From Lysinibacillus agricola (GTDB lineage: Bacteria > Bacillota > Bacilli > Bacillales_A > Planococcaceae), in assembly GCF_016638705.1 (NCBI RefSeq), contig NZ_CP067341.1, positions 2,855,501-2,919,500 on the forward strand: 64,000 nt of DNA, in the 5' to 3' direction. Positions 44,055-51,282 of the stretch are shown piece after piece. Every line of letters begins with the position of its first letter. The stretch's first letter is position 1. The notes beneath the pieces are model-generated. The model was not told where the DNA came from, ran no database searches, and was given only the letters and a program-made list of their open reading frames with translations. A program made the translations under genes and the position numbers.

Positions 44055-44738
44055 TTGAAAGAAAAGGAACGCTCCTCAGATAAAATTGAGAATGAATTAA
44101 TTAGATCCATATTGGCTGATGTTTATTCTGTAGGAAGTACTTTACCGCCGGAAAGAGAGCTTGCAAAAGAATTTAGTGTTGGTCGTCCAACTATTCGGGA
44201 GGCTCTTCAACGTTTAGGAAGGGGTGGATGGATAACAGGAAGAAAAGGAATGCCTGCGATTGTTAATGATTATTGGCGCAATGGGAATCTAACGACACTT
44301 GTTAATATTGTTGAGAATCATCCTATCATAACAGATGAATTTATCATGTACTTATTAGAATTAAGAAGTTCTTTGACTCCGACTTATATTCGTGATGCTG
44401 TTACTTTTAATCAACCTAAAGTGGTTGCTCTCCTTGCCAATTTAGAGCAGCTTGAAGATAGTGCAGAAAGCTATGCAGCATTTGATTGGGATTTGCAAAA
44501 AAGGTGTGCAGGCCTTGCTGTCAATCCAATCTTTCTACTCATTTTAAATAGCTTCGATTCCATTTATATAGATATGGCGAAAAGATATTTTTCTGTAAAA
44601 GATCATCGTGAGTTGTCCTTCAACTATTACCACGACTTATTAAAAGCTGCATTAAAGGGAGATGCAATGGAAGCGGAGAGGTTGTCTAAGACAACAATGG
44701 AGAAAAGCTTGGCTCTCTGGAAAGATAGAGAAAAATAA
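44055..44738 (+). CDS. GntR regulator with FadR-type acyl-CoA-binding domain
   Basis: A 227-residue regulator. The N-terminal GntR winged helix includes GSTLPPERELAKEFSVGRPTIREALQRLGRGGW. The C-terminal part matches FadR of enterobacteria rather than the common FCD domain: AAFDWDLQKRCAGLAVNPIF LLILNSFDSIY and KRYFSVKDHRELSFNYYHDLL align with the acyl-CoA-binding helices. I chose TTG at 44055 (GGGGA 7 bases upstream). Bacillus normally uses the TetR-type FadR, so this one is unusual. The next gene encodes a fatty acid hydroxylase-type protein, 21 bases on, pointing to lipid-linked control. Confidence 0.85.
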   Translation: MKEKERSSDKIENELIRSILADVYSVGSTLPPERELAKEFSVGRPTIREALQRLGRGGWITGRKGMPAIVNDYWRNGNLTTLVNIVENHPIITDEFIMYLLELRSSLTPTYIRDAVTFNQPKVVALLANLEQLEDSAESYAAFDWDLQKRCAGLAVNPIFLLILNSFDSIYIDMAKRYFSVKDHRELSFNYYHDLLKAALKGDAMEAERLSKTTMEKSLALWKDREK

Positions 44739-44759
44739 AGAATACAGGAGGCGTGATAA

Positions 44760-45377
44760 ATGAGATTGAAATATTTTAAAGAATATTTTTCATATCCTGA
44801 TATATTAATCATGACCTGTCTATTCCTCATTAGCTTTGGATTTATGATTCTACATTTAACCTCCATCGGAATTTTGGGTGCTTTTATTCTGGGAATGATT
44901 ATGTATTCCTTAGCTGAGTATGTTACACACCGGTTTCTTTTTCATCTGAAACCACCAAAGAATGCATTCTTGTTAAAAATGCTTAAACGCTTACATTATG
45001 ACCACCATTCAAATCCGAATGAATTACATTTATTATTTTTACCCTTATGGTATAGTGTGCCAAACATTGCAATTGTAGCAGCCATTTTTTATATTCTTTC
45101 ATCTAGCTTTATAATGACAAACGCATTTATTGCAGGGATCATGCTCTTTTTATTATTTTATGAGTGGACGCATTATATCGCCCATCGCCCCCTTCGGCCA
45201 ATATCTCCATGGGGGCGTTGGATGAAAAAGGTTCATTTATGGCATCATTTCAAAAATGAAAATTACTGGTATGGCGTTACGAACCCAGCCTATGATTTTC
45301 TCATGGGTACCTTTAAAAACCAAAAGGATGTTGACCAAAGTAAAACTGCTAAAAATTTAGAGAAACGTGGCGACTAG
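44760..45377 (+). CDS. Fatty acid hydroxylase / sterol desaturase superfamily protein
   Basis: A 205-residue integral membrane di-iron protein with four helices and the full set of His clusters: HRFLFH, HYDHHSN, HYIAHR and WHHFKNENYWYGVTNP. The superfamily inserts hydroxyl groups or double bones in membrane-bound lipids (fatty acid 2-hydroxylases, carotenoid hydroxylases, sterol desaturases); relatives without a cytochrome b5 domain are common in bacteria. AGGAGGCGTG precedes the ATG. It is in an operon with the FadR-like regulator, suggesting control by acyl-CoA. The substrate is probably a fatty acyl lipid. Confidence 0.87.
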   Translation: MRLKYFKEYFSYPDILIMTCLFLISFGFMILHLTSIGILGAFILGMIMYSLAEYVTHRFLFHLKPPKNAFLLKMLKRLHYDHHSNPNELHLLFLPLWYSVPNIAIVAAIFYILSSSFIMTNAFIAGIMLFLLFYEWTHYIAHRPLRPISPWGRWMKKVHLWHHFKNENYWYGVTNPAYDFLMGTFKNQKDVDQSKTAKNLEKRGD

Positions 45378-45478
45378 AAAATAGAATTATAAAAAATATG
45401 CTTCTAGGTAAAATATTCGGTCCTATTCTGTCTTTATGATAAATTTTGCACATTAGAAGAAATCTGTTTCCTGACTAC

Positions 45479-45678
45479 TCCCACAGCTAAAGCAGTGGGG
45501 TTCTTATATACTTAAGAGAAGCGTTACAAAGCTCTCCACAGATGGTGTTGCCATGTCCTGTGTACAACATCTTTGATTTATCCTCTGTTCCATAAGACTT
45601 TCTTATTTACACAACCGATGTTGTGTTGGCAATAAGTTTTAACGAAGGCAGGTAGCTCTACCTACGGAGGAATACCCC
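45479..45678 (-). ncRNA. Putative omega-RNA / right end of the IS605-type element
   Basis: Downstream of the tnpB stop on the minus strand lies about 200 bases with several short stems, such as AGGTAGAGCTACCT and CAACACAACATCGGTTGTG. It ends in the IS200/IS605-type hairpin CCCCACTGCTTTAGCTGTGGG (45480-45500), followed by AGTAGTC. In TnpB systems this part is processed into the guide scaffold, with the guide read from the flank just past the hairpin. The assignment is by position and shape. Confidence 0.45.
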
Positions 45679-47190
45679 TCACTTGATTTGTTGGATACCC
45701 ATGCTAAGAGGGAATGTTTTCTTTACTTGTTTCAAGTCTTCTATATGTTGATTGTGTAACGCTAAAAAGGTAGTAAACGTTTTATTGCATAAGTCTTGAT
45801 TAGTTTGTTGTAAATTTGGATCACTATTCATCAGTAAAAACGCACTATATAAATCTCGTTGTACGAGATGACTTCCAATTTGACTCCAACGTTGATGGAG
45901 TTTTTTCTTTTCATAACGATCCGTCACATGGTTATACTGACTGGCTCTAAAGGTTATCGTATTTACTTTCTGTATCGTTTGCTTTGTGTAACCTAATTTT
46001 TGATGGATGATTTCCACTAGCATGGCTGGGGCATGATTCCCAATGCTTTTTCCAAAACGCTTTTTGGATTGGAATTTGCCCTGTATAGTTGTTTTGGTTT
46101 CTTTTGTACGTTTTGCCAATCCTTTAAAATGCATGGTTTCGATGTACACCTCATCGCCAAGAGACAAAATTTTATTTGCTAACGCACCATGTTTTTCTTT
46201 GATGTAGGAAGCTTTTCTTTCTATATAATTCTTTTTACTTGTTCTTTTTGTTTTTTTGATAGTTTTTTTACTATATGTCCAACGGAGTTTGACGCCATGT
46301 TTTATAGTCCCATCCTTTTTGAAATTGTTAGGATTGGTACTTCTACGACTTCTATCCAACTTGCGTAATAAACGTCTTTTTTGTTTCTCCAATAAAGGTA
46401 CTTCTGGAGCAAGTTGTTGGATGAAAACTGTTTCTTCTGAAACAATCGCAATAGTAGAAGGACCAATGTCAATACCTACTCGTTGTTTTTTTTGATAGGA
46501 ATGCCGAAAGGCTCCTGTTGATGGTATTCTCTTGGCAGGAGGAATCCCATCCATCACAAGTTGTACGTAAAAAGTATGTTTTCCACGAATCACTTTTTTG
46601 ACTAGACGACAGTATTTAATGGTATGTAGGGCAAGGGATTCTTTTACAAACAAATCTTGTTTGCGAATACGAACAGGAAGGATTAATCCATTCCAATAGA
46701 CAATATTCTCTTTAAATCGAATGCCTGCTTTATTAGATTTCCCTTCTACAGAATGAAACATTCCGTATCGTTTAAAGTGTGCTTTGCTCCCTTTAAATAG
46801 AACATCTTGAACCGCTCTCCAGACAGTAGAGGCGATTTTCTGAGAAGTATTGCTATCTATATGTTTTTTATAGTTATGTTGATGCTTTTTAATATACGCA
46901 TGCAGTTGATATTCACTTAATCCAAAAGATTGACGAATGTTAGTTAATTCTTTTGCGATCTGCTTCAATTCTTTTGAATCATTCGTTTTTTTCGCTTTTT
47001 GGTAGCCACGTAATTGTTTTCGATAGTGTTTTGATTCTTGCATGAAAGTATATTGTTTTACTGCATAAGACAAAGTTGTATTATAGAGTGTACGGGCAAT
47101 TTCAAAACGTTTTAATAGGAGATCCTTTTGCCATGTATCTATAAGTAACTTGAGTTCTATAATAAAACAATCTTTCTTCCATTTCGTCAT
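45679..47190 (-). CDS. tnpB: TnpB-family RNA-guided endonuclease, zinc ribbon missing
   Basis: A 503-residue OrfB/TnpB protein of IS605/IS1341 type. The RuvC-like catalytic residues are all present: Asp241 in RVGIDIGPSTIAIV, Glu351 in VYIETMHFKGLAKR and Asp446 in LVQRDLYSAFLL. Typical TnpB carries a CxxC...CxxC zinc ribbon between the last two; here the span (352-445) contains no cysteine. At 503 residues it is longer than the usual 370-410, with an enlarged basic N-terminal half. No tnpA is nearby. AAAGGAGTGACGGGTA precedes the ATG. It could still be an active RNA-guided nuclease, or a diverged one. Confidence 0.9.
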   Translation of the reverse strand: MTKWKKDCFIIELKLLIDTWQKDLLLKRFEIARTLYNTTLSYAVKQYTFMQESKHYRKQLRGYQKAKKTNDSKELKQIAKELTNIRQSFGLSEYQLHAYIKKHQHNYKKHIDSNTSQKIASTVWRAVQDVLFKGSKAHFKRYGMFHSVEGKSNKAGIRFKENIVYWNGLILPVRIRKQDLFVKESLALHTIKYCRLVKKVIRGKHTFYVQLVMDGIPPAKRIPSTGAFRHSYQKKQRVGIDIGPSTIAIVSEETVFIQQLAPEVPLLEKQKRRLLRKLDRSRRSTNPNNFKKDGTIKHGVKLRWTYSKKTIKKTKRTSKKNYIERKASYIKEKHGALANKILSLGDEVYIETMHFKGLAKRTKETKTTIQGKFQSKKRFGKSIGNHAPAMLVEIIHQKLGYTKQTIQKVNTITFRASQYNHVTDRYEKKKLHQRWSQIGSHLVQRDLYSAFLLMNSDPNLQQTNQDLCNKTFTTFLALHNQHIEDLKQVKKTFPLSMGIQQIK

Positions 47191-47270
47191 TACCCGTCAC
47201 TCCTTTCTTTTTTGATTATTTACAATATACAATATAAACATATGTTCTATAAAGAAAAAGCACTTCATTC

Positions 47271-47294
47271 CTCCCACCTCTGAAGAAGTGGGCT
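47271..47294. repeat. IS605-type end hairpin upstream of tnpB
   Basis: CCCACCTC TGAA GAAGTGGG (47273-47292), flanked by TTCAT and GCTTCCTGAA, resembles the terminal hairpins of IS200/IS605 elements. It could be the left end of this element or the right end of a lost neighbour. Confidence 0.45.
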
Positions 47295-47438
47295 TCCTGA
47301 AGCTCACTTCTGTGAAGTATAAAAATGCCCTAGAACATAGGGACAACGTCAAAATAAGATATTTATAGACTTTAAATAAACATAAAAAGCCACAACCCAT
47401 TCTAAATTTCACTTCAAAAGAAATGAAATTACCAAAAA

Positions 47439-47526
47439 AATCCAATCATTGCTATTTAATGATTGGATTTAAACCTCACTTACTTACGGTACGGTTCACC
47501 GTAAAGTAACTAAACGAGGTTTTTAC
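47439..47526 (+). terminator. Two consecutive terminator-like hairpins
   Basis: AATCCAATCATT/AATGATTGGATT (47439-47469) is followed by a second, nested hairpin closed by AACCTC/GAGGTT with inner TTACGGT/ACCGTAA and TTTTTA behind (about 47470-47526). No gene directly precedes them on the plus strand. Confidence 0.5.
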
Positions 47527-47676
47527 ATACATATTTTTTTTAATACCTACTGCTATCAATAACATTATCAACAGAAGTATGCCTTCTTAAGTAATCTTAT
47601 TCTAACTCTGCAGCCCTGTCGATTAACATCTATTTGATCAGACGTGTTAATTAACCATTTTAATTAATTCGAAGAC

Positions 47677-47868
47677 GCTGATTTCCGCTGCGGGCGAGCG
47701 TCGGGCCGCTTCCTCCGCTTTGTTGTTGTTGCTGCCGCTTTGCTTTCGCACAGAAAACATCCGCTCCTTGCAGGGTCTTGTCTGTCTCGCTTTTCCCGTG
47801 GGAAGCTTTGCTCTGCGACGAAAGCGAAGCAACAGGAGCACTCTAGTAGCCCTCCGCTACAATCCGCA
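47677..47868. repeat. Bacillaceae-type dispersed intergenic repeat
   Basis: About 190 bases of higher GC than the surroundings, starting GCTGATTTCCGCTGCGGGCG and containing (minus strand) GGGAAAAGCGAGACAGACAA followed by GACCCTGCAAGGAGCG. These blocks resemble, from memory, the repeats common in Lysinibacillus/Bacillus intergenic DNA. The part at 47731-47757 matches 24145-24171 inverted (25 of 27). Confidence 0.65.
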
Positions 47869-48063
47869 AAAATGGGCACACATAAGTAAAATATCAACAA
47901 AAAAATCCTTTTATCGCTCAATAATAAACCTATATTTTCCTAATCAACACGCCTGCTATTTGATTAAGAAAGGGTTTTTCTCGCAAAAATATTTTATGGT
48001 ATGATGTTTAGGTTGTGTATCTACTATGTGACACATTTACATTTTCTAAGAAAAGAGATATTT

Positions 48064-49254
48064 ATGAAAACCGCAAATTTATCGAAGCGACATTGGTTGC
48101 TCATCTTAACACTTTCTTTATTAACATTTGTTCTCGGGACAAGTGAATTTGTTATTGTTGGAATCTTAACAGATATTTCTTCAAGCCTTCATATGACAAA
48201 TGCAAAAGCAGGCACACTGGTTTCTGCGTTTGCAATTACGTTTGCCATCGCCACACCACTAGTGATGTCAGCAACAAGTCATTTTCCAAAGCGTAAATGG
48301 ATGTTGTTTTTGATAGGATCTTTCATCGTCCTGAATGCTTTGTGCGTAATTTCGACGAACTACATTATGCTCCTTGCACTTCGGATTTTGACAGCGATTG
48401 TAACAGGAGTATTAATCTCTCTAGCCATGATTGTTGCAAGTGAAACCATGCCGATAAAAAAACGCGGACTTGCTATATCATTCGTTTTCGGTGGTTTCAC
48501 ACTTGCAAATGTCGTTGGAGTGCCAATTGGTATTGTAATCGCCGAATGGTACGGCTGGAATGCCTCTTTCATGTTAACCACTTTCCTTGGAGGGTTGGCG
48601 TTTTTGGCATCATTTTTTTTCTTACCGAATAAACTCAGCCAAGTACGCAGTTCGATACGGGATCAGTTTTCTTTAATGACACAGCCACGAATTTTGATAG
48701 CTTTTTTCATTCCTGCTCTCGGATTTGGCGCAACTTATGCCGTCTTTACGTACCTTGTTCCTATCTTGAAGGGAATGGGAGCACCAAATAATTCTATTAG
48801 TTTAATCTTATTTGGTTACGGGTTTATTTCGATTTTCAGCAACATCCTCGCAGGTAAAATTGCCAGTCACAATGCAATCGGTCGCCTTCGCTTTGTTTTT
48901 CTTGTGCAGGCAGTTGTTCTGACAAGTTTATTTTGGACTACAAATCATTTTATTTTAGGACTGGTAAATATCTACTTAATGTCGTTAATGGCCATCCTCT
49001 TAACAACATCTACTCAGCTTTATTTAATAGACCTCGCCGGAATTTATCAGCCAAAAGCTACAGGACTCGCTGCTTCACTTATGCCAGTGGCAAGCAACGT
49101 AGGCATCGCTTTTGGTTCTGCATTAGGCGGAATTGTATATCATCAAGGGAATTTAATGAATGTAACATGGGTCGGTGGGATCGTTGCAGTCTGTGCAAGT
49201 CTGCTAACTTTTTATAGTCATCTTTTAGACCAAAAACAAAAGAAATCAGCATAA
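48064..49254 (+). CDS. MFS transporter (DHA1 / AraJ-type)
   Basis: A 396-residue, 12-helix MFS exporter of the DHA1 (AraJ/NepI/YdhP) group: LGTSEFVIVGILTDISSSLH in helix 1 and the motif C-like FGGFTLANVVGVPIGIVIA in helix 5, which marks drug:proton antiporters. I chose ATG at 48064 (AAAAGAGAT upstream) over a longer frame from 48001. Substrate unknown; drug, purine-nucleoside or sugar efflux are family options. It is preceded by a repeat element and followed by debris, and no regulator is adjacent. Confidence 0.87.
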   Translation: MKTANLSKRHWLLILTLSLLTFVLGTSEFVIVGILTDISSSLHMTNAKAGTLVSAFAITFAIATPLVMSATSHFPKRKWMLFLIGSFIVLNALCVISTNYIMLLALRILTAIVTGVLISLAMIVASETMPIKKRGLAISFVFGGFTLANVVGVPIGIVIAEWYGWNASFMLTTFLGGLAFLASFFFLPNKLSQVRSSIRDQFSLMTQPRILIAFFIPALGFGATYAVFTYLVPILKGMGAPNNSISLILFGYGFISIFSNILAGKIASHNAIGRLRFVFLVQAVVLTSLFWTTNHFILGLVNIYLMSLMAILLTTSTQLYLIDLAGIYQPKATGLAASLMPVASNVGIAFGSALGGIVYHQGNLMNVTWVGGIVAVCASLLTFYSHLLDQKQKKSA

Positions 49255-49286
49255 TAATAATAGGCGCAATCATACATGAGTGAGAT

Positions 49287-49382
49287 TTATTCTACAACTA
49301 GAGTCCAAGCATTAAATGAAAGTCCATCCCCTTCAATGATTTCTAAAATACGGTCTCGAATTAGTTTGTTGAATACCGGCAT
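49287..49382 (-). pseudogene. Truncated phosphoribosyl-ATP pyrophosphohydrolase-like gene
   Basis: A 31-codon frame begins MPVFNKLIRDRILEIIEGDG, closely matching the start of MazG/PRA-PH-like 'house-cleaning' proteins (PVYNKLVRDKIPEII), then turns into unrelated residues and stops. A good ribosome-binding site (AGAGGGAG) remains. The rest of the gene is lost, so this is a 5' remnant. Confidence 0.6.
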
Positions 49383-49480
49383 AATGCTCCCTCTTTTCTA
49401 TTGAAATACTAGACACTTTTTTCAAAATACTAGATACTTTTTGAAATTTACTCGCCAAAATGCTCTTTAAAAGGTAAAAG

Positions 49481-49525
49481 AAAGCTACTTTCAAACGAAA
49501 GATTCGATTTGAAAGTAGCTTTTTG
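49481..49525. terminator. Bidirectional terminator hairpin
   Basis: AAAGCTACTTTCAAA pairs with TTTGAAAGTAGCTTT, with T and A runs outside. It may end the rRNA methyltransferase operon on the minus strand. Confidence 0.75.
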
Positions 49526-49610
49526 AACTGACCTTTACATAGGTTAGGGTTCATCTTTTTTAACACGTAATCAGATAACACATATCACTATTAGTATGCA
49601 CCACGATTTA

Positions 49611-49796
49611 TTAAAGTCGCTCTAAATCCTGGTATTCTTTCATATAAGGACCATCCTCTGCCACATATGAATGATATAATGCCTTTACTGCAAAATTTTT
49701 CTCTAAACCCATTTCAGATTTTAGCTTTTTTAATTCATCATGCAACGCTCGATGTTCATTGATAAGCTTTAGCATAATTGATTTATTATATTTCAT
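49611..49796 (-). CDS. Hypothetical small protein downstream of the methyltransferase
   Basis: A 61-residue, helix-rich protein (MLKLINEHRALHDELKKLKS EMG, probable coiled coil), then AVKALYHSYVAEDGPYMKEY. AAGGACGGATGA precedes the ATG, and it begins 13 bases after the rRNA methyltransferase stop, so it is probably cotranscribed. Family not recognised. Confidence 0.6.
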   Translation of the reverse strand: MKYNKSIMLKLINEHRALHDELKKLKSEMGLEKNFAVKALYHSYVAEDGPYMKEYQDLERL

Positions 49797-49809
49797 TTCA
49801 TCCGTCCTT

Positions 49810-51006
49810 TTAGCTTATAACTTGAATAATTACAACTTTTAAATAGTTAAATTCAGGGAAGTTATGTGGAACTGCAAAATCCTCGGGCAACTGATGTTGT
49901 TCTAGTATTTTGTAACGTGTATCTGTCTCTTTAAATGCTTTATCAATAAACGTTTTAAATTTTTTCATGTCAAAGCTCGCGTTATTCGTTGAAGCTATAA
50001 TTACACCATTATCAATCGTAATCGCAAGAGCATCCTTTAAAAGCTTTGGATAATCCTTTGCTGTACTAAAGGTCATTTTTTTTGTTCGTGCGAAACTCGG
50101 TGGATCAAGTACGACAACATCAAACTTCAATTCATGACGCTTTGCATAGCTAAAGTAGTCGAAGACGTTCATCACTTTAATATCCTGTGATTCATAATCA
50201 ATCTCATTCACTGCAAATTGTTCGATTGTTTTAGCTAAGCTACGTTTAGCTAAATCAACACTCGTTGTACCTGATGCGCCACCAAGTGCTGCTGCTACAG
50301 AAAATGCTCCTGTGTAAGAGAATGTATTTAACACGGTTTTGTCGATCGCATAATGATCGCGTAGTGCTTTCCGAACATTACGTTGATCAAGAAAAATCCC
50401 TGTCATTGCCCTATCGTTTAAATCAACAGCAAAGTTCATGCCATTTTCCTTGACGATTAATGGGAAATCACTTTTTTCACCTGATACATAATCATCTTGT
50501 TCTACATATTGTCCGTTAGTATTAAATCGCAATTTTTCATAAACGCCGCGCGTGTTCAGTGCTATATTTAACGCTTCATACACGACATCACGGAAAGCAT
50601 AAATTCCTTCACTATACCAGCTCACCATATAGAAGCCATTGAAGAAATCAATAGTTAAGCCACCAATTCCATCACCTTCTCCGTTAAATACACGGAAAGC
50701 CGTCGTTTGTTCTGAGGCAAAAAAAACAGCACGTTTCTCAGCCGCCTCGCGAATTTTTTTTGTGAAGAAGCGCACATCGATGACTTCTTTTTGTTTGCGT
50801 GATAGTACCCAGCCGATGCCTTTGTTTTGCTCACCATAATAGCCTGTCGCAATATAACCACCTTGTGCGTCTAATAATTCCACAATCGTTCCTTCTGAAA
50901 CGGCTACCTCTGGCATATCTATAGCTTCTTTTAAAATAAGTGGATAGCCATTTGTCATTTGCTTAATAAATTTTGGTTTTACATATATTTCGCGTATCTG
51001 CTCCAT
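49810..51006 (-). CDS. Class I SAM-dependent rRNA methyltransferase (RlmI/YwbD-like)
   Basis: A 398-residue protein with an N-terminal PUA domain (EGTIVELLDAQGGYIATGYY), an EEHEE-like middle part (FRVFNGEGDGIGGLTIDFF) and a C-terminal Rossmann methyltransferase with NTFSYTGAFSVAAALGGA, TSVDLAKRSL and the catalytic-type VVLDPPSFARTK. E. coli RlmI makes 5-methylcytosine 1962 of 23S rRNA; the target here is inferred. The conserved Cys expected just before the PPS region of some m5C enzymes is not obvious, as in other RlmI-like proteins. Confidence 0.88.
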   Translation of the reverse strand: MEQIREIYVKPKFIKQMTNGYPLILKEAIDMPEVAVSEGTIVELLDAQGGYIATGYYGEQNKGIGWVLSRKQKEVIDVRFFTKKIREAAEKRAVFFASEQTTAFRVFNGEGDGIGGLTIDFFNGFYMVSWYSEGIYAFRDVVYEALNIALNTRGVYEKLRFNTNGQYVEQDDYVSGEKSDFPLIVKENGMNFAVDLNDRAMTGIFLDQRNVRKALRDHYAIDKTVLNTFSYTGAFSVAAALGGASGTTSVDLAKRSLAKTIEQFAVNEIDYESQDIKVMNVFDYFSYAKRHELKFDVVVLDPPSFARTKKMTFSTAKDYPKLLKDALAITIDNGVIIASTNNASFDMKKFKTFIDKAFKETDTRYKILEQHQLPEDFAVPHNFPEFNYLKVVIIQVIS

Positions 51007-51282
51007 CGAGTCATCCTAACTGTTTCATAATCTATCTATTATGTCATGTTTCGCAGGAAAAAGCGAAGGAGTTAGGTATTTGCAGCATAACAGGGACGAT
51101 CGTTAGTTTTTCGTGGCGCATATCATACAAGGATGTGCTGATAGATTATATACGTTGATTGAGTGATTGAGGACTTACATTAATAACAACAATCAAGTTA
51201 AACAGAGCTAAAGATTGGCCTTATGAGAACCCCGCAGGCTTGCCAACCAGATTGTTTGAAACTTACCTGAGCATTAAAGATT

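Larger units (their letters stand above)
47191..48063. other. Intergenic stretch: hairpins and dispersed repeat
   Basis: No gene is present. It holds the IS605-type hairpin (47271-47294), two strong hairpins (47439-47526), and a GC-richer dispersed repeat (47677-47868) before an AT-rich upstream region of the MFS gene. Confidence 0.6.

Noticed and set aside
49333..49581. 82-codon minus-strand frame
   Set aside because: It spans a terminator hairpin and the MazG-like remnant in another frame; not a protein-like sequence.
51180..51250. Possible further relic of the dispersed repeat (GAGAACCCCGCAGGCTTGCC)
   Set aside because: Only a short stretch resembles the family; too little to call.
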